Of a stretch of 64,000 bases of DNA, positions 16,045 through 23,466 are shown piece after piece (positions within the stretch are counted from its first letter, which is position 1; the number at the start of each line of letters is the position of its first letter). The notes beneath the pieces are model-generated. The model had not been told where the DNA came from. It saw only the letters and a list, made by a program, of their open reading frames with translations, and made no database searches. The stretch covers positions 806,001-870,000 of the forward strand of contig NZ_QRGP01000001.1 of assembly GCF_003367235.1 (NCBI RefSeq), written 5' to 3'. Made by a program: the position numbers and the translations under genes. This stretch comes from Sphingorhabdus pulchriflava. Its GTDB lineage: Bacteria > Pseudomonadota > Alphaproteobacteria > Sphingomonadales > Sphingomonadaceae.

Positions 16045-16871
16045 TATTGACCTCCCGCAAGCGACGCCCGGAAGGCGGCCATATCAACAAGGCCGGTTAA
16101 AACACCTCCGGTAAAGCCCGCATCGGTTGGCAGGCAAACGCCATTGATGAAACTTGCAGCCGGGCTGTTGAGCAAAATCAGCGGCCAGGCCTGTTCTTCG
16201 GACGTCGCCTGCCTGCCAATTGGTTTGGAGAAGAAGTCGAACACGGCTTGAGGCGCGATTTTAGTGAATTCGCTCATCATCGGCGTCGCAGTTGGGCTGG
16301 GGAAAGTACAGTTGATGCGCTTGCCTTGGGTGATCAGATCGACACCGCGTTGCTGTGTCCAGACCGCCAAAGCTTCCTTGGAAAAGCCATAACCGTCCGC
16401 AACATCATCGGGATGAGCAGCAACCCAGTCCAGCGCTTCTGCCCGGTCCTTAATCGCAACGAACTCGCTGATCAAACCGATGCGCTGCATATAGCCCATA
16501 GCGGCGTTTGATGACACGCTGACGATGGCAGCTCCGGGACGCATCCGCGGCATCCATTGTTCGCTCCAATGGCGAATTCCCAGAAAATTGACCGCGACGA
16601 CGTCCGCCGCCGGATAGGTCTGGGGAAGCCCGGCGCAGTTGAATACTGCGTCGACCTCACCTCCGATTGTGGCGACCACCTGGTCAATGGCGGTCCAATC
16701 CTTGAGATCGAGCTCGGTAAAGCTAGCTAGCGCGACGGGGGAGGTGCGGATATCGGCACCGTGTACTTCCGCTCCCAACTCCGTCAAAATGCGCGCACAC
16801 GCTTCCCCCATTCCGGAGTAGCACCCTGCAATTACGACACGCTTGCCGGCATAGCTCATCAAATTCGTCAT
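16044..16871 (-). CDS. SDR of the 3-alpha-HSD / coniferyl-alcohol-dehydrogenase type
   Basis: This 275-residue short-chain dehydrogenase has the cofactor motif GCYSGMGEA, an acidic GADIRTS turn typical of NAD preference, NCAGLPQ, a serine in VSVSSNAA and YGFSKEAL with the catalytic Tyr/Lys. The GADIR turn and the long segment between Ser and Tyr resemble Comamonas 3-alpha-hydroxysteroid dehydrogenase and coniferyl alcohol dehydrogenases. ATG 16871 was chosen because AGGAGG ends 5 bases upstream; the ATG at 16874 is only 2 bases away. It lies between the second thiolase-fold gene and the ALDH. The likely role is oxidation of a secondary or primary alcohol. Confidence 0.85.
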   Translation of the reverse strand: MTNLMSYAGKRVVIAGCYSGMGEACARILTELGAEVHGADIRTSPVALASFTELDLKDWTAIDQVVATIGGEVDAVFNCAGLPQTYPAADVVAVNFLGIRHWSEQWMPRMRPGAAIVSVSSNAAMGYMQRIGLISEFVAIKDRAEALDWVAAHPDDVADGYGFSKEALAVWTQQRGVDLITQGKRINCTFPSPTATPMMSEFTKIAPQAVFDFFSKPIGRQATSEEQAWPLILLNSPAASFINGVCLPTDAGFTGGVLTGLVDMAAFRASLAGGQ

Positions 16872-16881
16872 CATATCCTCC

Positions 16882-18084
16882 TTAATCCCGGCACAGCAGG
16901 AACGAACCCGCCAGTGGACCGCCGGCTGTCGTCATAACCGCAACCTTGGGTGTATCCTTGCCTTTGCGTTTCACTTGTCGCTCGCCGCCCAAGCCCCACA
17001 GCTGGATGCAGGCTTCATGAACCTGACCATAGGCATGCATCCGGCCAGCAGACATTGCTCCGCCATTGGTGTTGATCGGAAATTCACCATCCAGCGCAAT
17101 CCTGTGACCGCCCTCGATAAAATCCTTCGCACCCCAGCGGTCGCAAACTCCCAGATTTTCGAGCCAGTTGATCGTATGATAACTGAAGCCGTCATAGAGT
17201 TCGGCGACGTCAATATCCTTCACCGTCAGATCGGTACGGTTCCACATCATTGCTGCAACCTCTGGCTGGCATTGTGTGGCGAGCGCGTCGCCCTCCATCT
17301 GGGTCCAACTGTTGCGATAGCGCATCGAACTGCCAACGGCCTCAATCCAGGTCAGCGGGTTAGGGCCATCCTTTGCGGCATCCCGGTGTGAAAGAATGAT
17401 GGCCGTCGACCCGTCGCAGGGCACATCGCAATCGAACAGCCGCAGCGGCGTTGCGATGATCGGCGACGCCATATAGTCATCGACGGTAATCGGTGTGCGA
17501 TAGATTGCTGCCGGATTTAGTGCAGCATTGCGCCGTCCGTTGATTGCAATCTGTGCGACCTGTTCCGGCTTGATTCCAGACTTGTGGACATAGGCATTGA
17601 AGAACAATGCCTGCTGTAGCGACGCTGCATATACATGGTAAGGCGCATACCAGTTGAAGATTCCATAAACCGGTTCTCCAGGCTGGCTAAGCGCATTCGC
17701 GAAACTGGTCTTGCGCGCGGTGGCCTCGTACATGGTTCGATAGATCAGCACATGCCGCGCTAGCCCGGCTGCAATGGCCCCGATTGCGTTGAAGAGTGCG
17801 CCATATTGGCCAGAGGTCTCGCTGGCATTTGAGTACCAGTTAAGTTTGAGCCGTAGCGCGTCTTGCAGCACCGGTATGCTAATCGGGGCGAAGCCATTCG
17901 CTTCGCCGGTGCCGCCCGGCCAGCATGCCATGCCATCGATATCTTCGCGCTTGAGACCCGCATTTTCAATGGCCTGAAGTGCGGCATCGATTGTCAGGCC
18001 GAGTGCTGGCTTGTCCGCCCCGCGCGATATTTTGGACTGGCCAATTCCGCTGATAGCCGTCTGTTTTTCGGGATAGGAGGTCAT
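16882..18084 (-). CDS. Thiolase-superfamily (Ltp2/SCP2-like) protein, second copy
   Basis: This 400-residue paralogue of the 5145-6362 product has TAISGIGQSKI at the N-terminus, a central ELYDGFSYHTINWLENLGV motif and INTNGGAMSAGRMH near the end. At the normal thiolase nucleophile site it reads SETSGQYGALF, with no Cys at all, which argues against thiolysis and for an Ltp2-type aldol cleavage. Its start overlaps the DUF35 stop by 4 bp. The two thiolase-fold/DUF35 pairs differ clearly in sequence, so they probably act on different intermediates. Confidence 0.8.
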   Translation of the reverse strand: MTSYPEKQTAISGIGQSKISRGADKPALGLTIDAALQAIENAGLKREDIDGMACWPGGTGEANGFAPISIPVLQDALRLKLNWYSNASETSGQYGALFNAIGAIAAGLARHVLIYRTMYEATARKTSFANALSQPGEPVYGIFNWYAPYHVYAASLQQALFFNAYVHKSGIKPEQVAQIAINGRRNAALNPAAIYRTPITVDDYMASPIIATPLRLFDCDVPCDGSTAIILSHRDAAKDGPNPLTWIEAVGSSMRYRNSWTQMEGDALATQCQPEVAAMMWNRTDLTVKDIDVAELYDGFSYHTINWLENLGVCDRWGAKDFIEGGHRIALDGEFPINTNGGAMSAGRMHAYGQVHEACIQLWGLGGERQVKRKGKDTPKVAVMTTAGGPLAGSFLLCRD

Positions 18085-18491
18085 GCGGATAACTCCGGAG
18101 CGAATAAAGGTATCCAGAGGTCATCCGACTGTTCGAATGTCACATTCACTGGCATATCGAACTCGACCAGTTCGGGGTCGCAGCCAACGATATTGGTGAC
18201 CAGCCGAACATGGGGTGCATCTGCCAGCCGAACCATTGCCAACACCATATGATCGGGCATTCCGGGCATCCACTGTTTGTGGTTGATGGTGAAGGTGTCG
18301 ATGAACGCCTTGCCTGACACGGGTTGGAAATGCGTCTTTCGGCTTTCACATTCAGGGCAAAAGCCGGTCGGCGGGTGGATGTAGTAATTGCAGGCATCGC
18401 ATTGCTCGATCAGCAGTTCTCCCCGCGCTCCGCCAGTCCAGAAAGGGCGATTGTCGGCGGTCAGCGCAGGACGGGGACGGGGTAGGCTCAT
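18081..18491 (-). CDS. DUF35 OB-fold/zinc-ribbon protein, second copy
   Basis: The protein has 136 residues with a zinc knuckle C31-x2-C34 and C45-x2-C48 and an OB-fold C-terminal half (TFTINHKQW, HVRLVTNIVGCD). It is coupled by 4-bp overlaps both to the thiolase-fold gene downstream and to the MFS gene upstream. It is the presumed partner subunit of the 16882-18084 enzyme, as in Ltp2-ChsH2(DUF35) complexes. Confidence 0.85.
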   Translation of the reverse strand: MSLPRPRPALTADNRPFWTGGARGELLIEQCDACNYYIHPPTGFCPECESRKTHFQPVSGKAFIDTFTINHKQWMPGMPDHMVLAMVRLADAPHVRLVTNIVGCDPELVEFDMPVNVTFEQSDDLWIPLFAPELSA

Positions 18492-19918
18492 TGCATTTCG
18501 ATCTTTCCTTTGGGCAGCGCGAGCGCCGTAAATGTGGCAAGGATGGCAAAGCCGGTGATGACAGTAACCGTCAGATGATAGGCATCGATCGTTGGATAGC
18601 TTGCATTGCTGGCAGGATCTTTCAGTGTCTCGCTGGCGAGCAACAACGTCACCATCATCGATCCGATGCCGGCGAAAAGGCCGCGCACCACGCTCAACAT
18701 GCCAACCACCTCGCTCACCCGATCAGGTGGTGCTGCCATCGCCATAATCGTGGGTGCGACGGAAAATAATATGGTTGTTCCGAAGGAAATTATGCAGAGC
18801 ACAGCTACAACCGTCCAGTAATCCTGGTGGAAGCACCGCGCCAGAATCCATCCCAATGTGGCCAGACAACCACCGAACAACATGGTTGTCCTCCCTCCAC
18901 CGCGACCGGTCAACCAGCCGCCAAGCGGCCCGGCAAAGGTCGACAAGATGTTTGATGGCAGCTTCGCCAGCCCTGCCAGAAACGCCGTTACCCCGATGCC
19001 GATTCCCGTCCATGCAGGTGTCTGGAGTAAAACCGCGAATACCAGAGTGATCTGAAGTGAACTGAGCGCCACCAGAGTTGAAACGCCGATCGGAATATTG
19101 ATGTCCCGACGTGCGAGCAGCCGGATATCGAACAAGGGGTTTGTGATACGCAAACTATGCCACACCCATATCGCCAGCAGAATAATCCCAGCAAAAAGCG
19201 TCGCAAGGCTCAGCGGTTCATCCCAACCAGTCTTGGCGAGTGAGGCAGCGTAATACAGCACACCCAATGTGCCTGGCGCAAAGAGTATGCCCGACAACCA
19301 ATCTGTTTTGCCGACATTTTCGAGACGACCGGAAGGGGTGACCCAAAGCAAGCAGGCCGCTATGGTTGAAGCGCAAAATGCAGCACTTGCTACGAAAATG
19401 CCCTGCCAGCTGAAATTGTCGGCAATCCAGCCGCCAAGCACCAACCCGGCAGCCGTGCCCAGCGATGCACCCGAAATCATGAGGCCAATTCCCATCGGCA
19501 CAATAGGTGCCGGCATTTTCTCGCGAACTAAGCCGATGCACAGAGCAAGCACAGCGCCGGAAAGCCCCTGCAATGTACGACCGAACAACAGCCAACCAAA
19601 ATTTGGCGCAAAGGCACTGATCAAGGAACCTATAAAGGCAATGGCTAGCACGAAAATCAACAATCGACGCCGACCGAAAAGGTCGCCAAGCCGCCCCACC
19701 ACTGCGGCCGAGGCAGCACCGACGATACCGAAAGTGGAAATCAACCAACCAAGAGCCACCGGATCACCAAAATCCTGAAGCAACGGTCGCATCGCTGCGA
19801 GGATCATTGCCGCCTCAAACGAGCCTGTTACTTCCGCGATCCAAAGCGCTATCAGCAAGGGTAGATAAGGCTTCAAAGCCACCCAGTCGAACGAGCCAGA
19901 TGCGACCGTTGCCGTCAT
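18488..19918 (-). CDS. MFS transporter
   Basis: This 476-residue hydrophobic protein has the major-facilitator signature GRLGDLFGRRRLLI in the loop after helix 2 and roughly 12-14 membrane helices, closest in style to the DHA/EmrB type. It overlaps its neighbours on both sides by 4 bp inside the catabolic operon. Uptake of the growth substrate is the likely role, although efflux of a toxic intermediate cannot be excluded from sequence. Confidence 0.88.
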   Translation of the reverse strand: MTATVASGSFDWVALKPYLPLLIALWIAEVTGSFEAAMILAAMRPLLQDFGDPVALGWLISTFGIVGAASAAVVGRLGDLFGRRRLLIFVLAIAFIGSLISAFAPNFGWLLFGRTLQGLSGAVLALCIGLVREKMPAPIVPMGIGLMISGASLGTAAGLVLGGWIADNFSWQGIFVASAAFCASTIAACLLWVTPSGRLENVGKTDWLSGILFAPGTLGVLYYAASLAKTGWDEPLSLATLFAGIILLAIWVWHSLRITNPLFDIRLLARRDINIPIGVSTLVALSSLQITLVFAVLLQTPAWTGIGIGVTAFLAGLAKLPSNILSTFAGPLGGWLTGRGGGRTTMLFGGCLATLGWILARCFHQDYWTVVAVLCIISFGTTILFSVAPTIMAMAAPPDRVSEVVGMLSVVRGLFAGIGSMMVTLLLASETLKDPASNASYPTIDAYHLTVTVITGFAILATFTALALPKGKIEMQ

Positions 19919-20691
19919 TGCTGTTTGGTACCTTCGGGGACACCGGATTGTGCCGCGCGAACATCAATCAGCCTTGGGCAAACATCGGCGGGCAATCCGA
20001 CAATACCGATTAACGCCTGAGCCATCGATTCAGCGGACGCTGCAGATCCCGCCATCTGGGCATGACCGGTTTCCATGATTTTGGCATAAAATGCCTGTTT
20101 CGCGTCCGCGCTCCAGCTATCACCGCCACTTCCGCCAGCAACTGAACCCGATCGTAGAACGGAGACGCGGATACCATCTGACCGCAATTCGTCAGCGAGT
20201 GCTGTCGAAAAGGTCTCTACAGCTGCTTTTGATGCTGCGTAAGTCGCTAGCATCGGAAAGGGATGGACTACCGATTCACTGGATATTGAAACGATGTGCC
20301 CCTTGGTTTTTTTTAGGTGGGGTATCGACGCCCTGATCATCCAGACAGTTCCCAACACATTGGTGTTGAAATGGTTCGCAACATCCTCGTCCGTCGCCAG
20401 TTCGGTCAGGAAAGGATGGAAGATTGCTGCATTATTGACGAGCAGGTCCAGCTGGCCGAATCTGCCAACACATGCAGTGATGGCGTCATTAACCTGCGCG
20501 GAGTCTGTAATGTCGCATTCGACGGTTAGCGCGCTTTTGCCCAATTCATGGCGCAGAGAATCGAGTTCGACAGATGGCCGGGCAATCGCTGCGACGTGAA
20601 CGCCAGCATCGACAAGGGCGCGGACAAACACACGCCCCATCCCTTTTGACGCACCCGTCACGACGGCAACTTTTCCGGCAAGCGGTTTCAT
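19915..20691 (-). CDS. SDR-family oxidoreductase
   Basis: This 258-residue classical SDR has TGASKGMG (cofactor loop), NNAA at 86-89, VSISSES (Ser), and Y151-x3-K155 in YAASKAA. It is the first gene of the 11-gene minus-strand operon. The region upstream carries the TetR-type palindrome 20727-20745. An NAD(P)-dependent alcohol/ketone conversion in the pathway is expected; it differs from the 3-alpha-HSD-type SDR at 16044. Confidence 0.9.
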   Translation of the reverse strand: MKPLAGKVAVVTGASKGMGRVFVRALVDAGVHVAAIARPSVELDSLRHELGKSALTVECDITDSAQVNDAITACVGRFGQLDLLVNNAAIFHPFLTELATDEDVANHFNTNVLGTVWMIRASIPHLKKTKGHIVSISSESVVHPFPMLATYAASKAAVETFSTALADELRSDGIRVSVLRSGSVAGGSGGDSWSADAKQAFYAKIMETGHAQMAGSAASAESMAQALIGIVGLPADVCPRLIDVRAAQSGVPEGTKQQ

Positions 20692-20712
20692 CGCTTTATC
20701 CTCTCCTGCGAC

Positions 20713-20722
20713 TCGTTATCTA
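20713..20722. promoter_or_regulatory. Weak match to the cluster motif upstream of the long operon
   Basis: TCGTTATCTA differs at one key position from the TAGnTAnCTA form. It lies 22 bp upstream of the SDR start at 20691, next to the perfect palindrome at 20727. It is recorded because it occupies the promoter region of the main operon. Confidence 0.25.
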
Positions 20723-20726
20723 GTAA

Positions 20727-20745
20727 AATTGACGATGCGTCAATT
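20727..20745. promoter_or_regulatory. Perfect 8-3-8 palindrome, probable TetR operator
   Basis: AATTGACG-ATG-CGTCAATT has fully complementary 8-bp arms around a 3-bp centre. It lies in the divergent region between the TetR-type gene (20813) and the long catabolic operon (20691), where a TetR repressor would be expected to control both directions. The form TTGACG-n3-CGTCAA is typical of TetR-family operators. Confidence 0.7.
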
Positions 20746-20812
20746 CTTGTTCAACTTGTTTTTTTCCGCTAACGGATGGTCGAACAAGTGACGAGTGATG
20801 GAGGGACGCTCA

Positions 20813-21481
20813 ATGCTGAATAAATTTGTGTCAGGGTCAGTTGTCCTAGACACGGCCCTACATAACCAGATTGGCCAGAAAATTGGTTCCAAAGGCCTGC
20901 GGACCCGACAAAAGCTAATCGAAACGACCATCGAATTGCTTGAGACGCATGGGCTGCGCGATTTGTCTGTAGCGGACATCGCGCGTGCCGCGAGTACCTC
21001 ACCTGCGACTTTCTACGTGTATTTTGAAGGTGTGCCTGAGGTGCTTCTGGCTGCCTTGGAACACGTTACGCAAAGCACGCCGGAACTGGTCAAGATGGCC
21101 GAAGAAAACTGGTCAGAGCTAGGACAGCAGGACCGTGCACGACGTTTTGTCGAACTGTACTGTGCACACTGGTGGCGGTGGCGTACCGTTTTCCGCTGCC
21201 GCAATCTGGCTTCGGAAGAGGGTGATATTCGTTTTCAAGAAGCACGCCGTCAAAGTGTCGCCCCTTTGATTGAAGCTTTGACTGGTCAGATAATGCGCGC
21301 GCAATCAAAGGGCCTCGTGCCTGATAACCTCTCGCCGAGGGCAAGCGCCGGTGCGATATTGACGCTGCTGGAACGACTTGCCGCTGTTGGACCGCTTACG
21401 CCCGAACAGCCAGATATGAGCTTCGAAACACTTAAAGATGCGGCCGCTTATATGGTCGCTGCTCTGACCGTCGGGCGATGA
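20813..21481 (+). CDS. TetR-family transcriptional regulator
   Basis: The product has 222 residues. The ATG at 20813 was chosen because GGAGGG lies 7 bases upstream (20800-20805); in-frame GTG/ATG codons at 20795/20798 lack a comparable site. The N-terminal helix-turn-helix is clear (LIETTIELLETHGLRDLS, then ADIARAASTSPATFYVYF). The C-terminal helical ligand domain is variable, as usual, and contains an unusual WWRWRTVFRCR segment. It is divergent from the long operon with a perfect palindrome between them, so it probably represses the operon and itself until a pathway ligand binds. Confidence 0.9.
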   Translation: MLNKFVSGSVVLDTALHNQIGQKIGSKGLRTRQKLIETTIELLETHGLRDLSVADIARAASTSPATFYVYFEGVPEVLLAALEHVTQSTPELVKMAEENWSELGQQDRARRFVELYCAHWWRWRTVFRCRNLASEEGDIRFQEARRQSVAPLIEALTGQIMRAQSKGLVPDNLSPRASAGAILTLLERLAAVGPLTPEQPDMSFETLKDAAAYMVAALTVGR

Positions 21482-21782
21482 AGGCGGAACGAATCGATTT
21501 AGTTTTCAAGGCATGCACCAAGTTCACTGCTTCGTAAAAATTGATTTCGCTGACATGTAAATCAACGCTTATCGAACTCCAGCGTTGAGGACCACCCATC
21601 CCCGTGAATCACTATGGCGACGACACGTTTAATAATTCGGTCCATCGCATTGACTCCAAATGACAGCTAACTTTGGCGCGCCAGAAAAACAATGTAGCTA
21701 CCTAGAAAGCTACCTAGCTATCATCGAGTTGTTGTATGCAAATTTGAGGTTCGATCCAAGCTTATGATAAAAAGACATAAAA
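21482..21782. other. Gene-free gap at the cluster edge
   Basis: No convincing coding region is seen in about 300 bp between the TetR gene and tRNA-Lys. The only structure is the TAGCTACCTAG repeat pair at 21695-21719. The stretch is richer in A+T than the flanking genes. Confidence 0.5.
21695..21719. repeat. Tandem AGCTACCTAG operator-like repeats
   Basis: AGCTACCTAG occurs twice with a 12-bp period (21696-21705 and 21708-21717). The first copy lies in TAGCTACCTA, a match to the TAGnTAnCTA form. The second is part of the palindrome AGCTA-CC-TAGCT (21708-21719). No adjacent gene starts here. Confidence 0.5.
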
Positions 21783-21858
21783 TGGTGAGCCCTGCTGGAT
21801 TCGAACCAGCGACCTACTGATTAAAAGTCAGTTGCTCTACCGACTGAGCTAAGGGCCC
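21783..21858 (-). tRNA. tRNA-Lys (anticodon UUU)
   Basis: On the minus strand a complete cloverleaf can be drawn: acceptor GGGCCCT paired with AGGGCTC (one G-U), D arm GCTC/GAGC, anticodon stem CTGA/TCAG with loop CTTTTAA (anticodon TTT), and T arm CTGG-TTCGAAT-CCAG. Discriminator A and an encoded CCA follow, giving 76 nt. It marks the right-hand border of the catabolic region. Confidence 0.95.
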
Positions 21859-21899
21859 ATCACGGCGCGGAAGCTCCCGCGCGCTCAGGAGCGCTCCCC

Positions 21900-22427
21900 C
21901 TAATGCGGGCTTTGCCAACGGTCAAGCGGCTTGGGGCGGTTCAAGCGATGAAAAAGTTGCCTTATGGTCAGGCCGGTCAACGGATCGCGCCAATCCGGTG
22001 CGATTTCAGTAGCCGGGCCGAGCACGAAGTTGCGGTCACGCATCGCGGCATGCGGAATGCCAAGCGCAGGGCGTTCGCCAGACCAGATCCCGCCCGACCA
22101 TAAGAGAATATCGAGATCAAGCGTACGCGCGCGCCAGCGTTGACCATTCCGTCGTCGGCCAAAATGGATTTCGATCGAGTGCAAACGGCGCAGCAAGGCG
22201 GGCGGATCAAGGTCACTCGCGATCACCGCAACCGCATTGGCATAGCGGCGCCTTGACGAGCCCATCGCTGCACTTTCGATGACTGATGACTGTGCGAACA
22301 CGTCAATATCCCGCATTTCCAGGGCTTCGATGGCCTGCTCGATGATTTTTTGCGGACTGCCTGCGAGTTCGTGACGCTGGTTTGAGCCCAGTGCGATCAG
22401 ATAGAGATGTGAGGATTTTCCGGTCAT
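21900..22427 (-). CDS. folK: 2-amino-4-hydroxy-6-hydroxymethyldihydropteridine pyrophosphokinase
   Basis: This 175-residue HPPK transfers pyrophosphate from ATP to 6-hydroxymethyl-dihydropterin in folate synthesis. Seen are YLIALGSNQRHE at the N-terminus, the ATP/metal loop HFGRRRNGQRWRARTLDLDI and PHAAMRDRNFVLGPATEI. The ATG at 22427 follows a GGCGGGG stretch and gives the normal family length; a longer in-frame start at 22490 only adds an unconserved tail. It stands alone here, without folB/folP. Confidence 0.92.
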   Translation of the reverse strand: MTGKSSHLYLIALGSNQRHELAGSPQKIIEQAIEALEMRDIDVFAQSSVIESAAMGSSRRRYANAVAVIASDLDPPALLRRLHSIEIHFGRRRNGQRWRARTLDLDILLWSGGIWSGERPALGIPHAAMRDRNFVLGPATEIAPDWRDPLTGLTIRQLFHRLNRPKPLDRWQSPH

Positions 22428-22510
22428 ATCCCCGCCTAGCGCGGTTGCGCGAGGCGGGGAAGCGCAATCCGGGACTGCCAATTCCCCCAAGCAGCCCCGG
22501 AGCGTGACGA

Positions 22511-23272
22511 TCAGAAGTGGAAGTTCAGCCCAACGCGGATCAGGTGCATATCCAGATCCTGGCGCAAGGTTTCCGTGTAGGCAGGTGTCACAAAGGTACT
22601 GCCTGGAAGATATCCGGTCACATAGCTGGTGCCACCCTGATCGGTATATGCATAGTCGAGGCGAGCCGAGACTGCGTCGGAGAATTTGTGCTCAACACCG
22701 CCGCCGATGATGAAGCCGTCCAGCGTCTTCTTGGTTCCACCGGCTTTATTGTACCCGCCGTTTGACGCCATCGTTGCTGCGAATTCGGCTTTGGTCCACG
22801 CCCAGCCGCCCGATGCGTAGATAAGCGTCTTATCCATCGCTATACCGGCGCGAGCGCGCAGCGAGAACATATGTTTCGCATCAACGCCATTACCAAAATT
22901 GTAGCTTAGCGTTGGGAATGGGGTTGTCGGAACCAATCCGGTCGAGCGGCTGTCATCGGCGTTCAAGATGGTGAAATCAGCCTCGGCACCGAGGACGAAG
23001 TTATCAGCGGTCTGATAGTTATAGCCCAGCTGACCGCCGAAGTTGAAACCTTCCGGTTTGCGGCCGTCGGCAAAGGTCGACGTCACATAATCTCGCAAGC
23101 CTTGTGATTCCGTGGTCCAAGCGCCGCTTAAAGCCACATCGGTGTCGGACGATCCCGTGCCATATCCAGCCTGGACGCCGACATAAGGGCCAGTCCAATC
23201 TGCATCCTGAGCGAATGCGGGGTTTGCGATCATGGCAATGGCAGAAGCCGAGATGAGTGAAAGTTTCTTCAT
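22511..23272 (-). CDS. Outer-membrane beta-barrel protein (Omp25/Opa-like), first
   Basis: This 253-residue protein starts with a signal peptide (MKKLSLISASAIAMIANPAFA, cleavage after AFA). Alternating aromatic beta-strands follow, such as WTGPYVGVQAGYGTG and FNFGGQLGYNYQ. The C-terminal strand ends in LNFHF, the terminal Phe recognised by the BAM machinery. The layout fits the small eight-strand barrels common in alphaproteobacteria (Omp25/Omp31, Opa). A second, shorter barrel lies at 29968-30411, and both have a TGTTGY-n6-GYAACA element upstream. The function is structural or unknown. Confidence 0.85.
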   Translation of the reverse strand: MKKLSLISASAIAMIANPAFAQDADWTGPYVGVQAGYGTGSSDTDVALSGAWTTESQGLRDYVTSTFADGRKPEGFNFGGQLGYNYQTADNFVLGAEADFTILNADDSRSTGLVPTTPFPTLSYNFGNGVDAKHMFSLRARAGIAMDKTLIYASGGWAWTKAEFAATMASNGGYNKAGGTKKTLDGFIIGGGVEHKFSDAVSARLDYAYTDQGGTSYVTGYLPGSTFVTPAYTETLRQDLDMHLIRVGLNFHF

Positions 23273-23434
23273 GGTAAGTTCCTTCAATTGGTTCCGATTC
23301 CTCGGAAACAAGTTGGTGCGACCCATGAATGCGACCGCAGGCGAGTGGAGCCGTGCGATCACGAAGCCCGGTTAGCGCAACGAAGCTTTCTGGATATTGT
23401 ATGAAATCGACGTCCAGGTCGATTTAACAGACCT

Positions 23435-23452
23435 TGTTGCAAAAATGTAACA
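23435..23452. promoter_or_regulatory. Near-palindrome TGTTGC-n6-GTAACA upstream of barrel gene 1
   Basis: TGTTGCAAAAATGTAACA lies about 165 bp upstream of the barrel start at 23272, just past the aguB stop. It matches the element at 30528-30545 upstream of the second barrel gene (TGTTGY-n6-GYAACA). The protein that binds it is unknown. Confidence 0.35.
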
Positions 23453-23466
23453 GGCGGACTCGCGTC

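Noticed and set aside
21482-21858. tRNA-Lys as an integration site of a genomic island
   Set aside because: No integrase, no repeated tRNA 3' end and no transposase are visible in the window; proximity alone is not enough.
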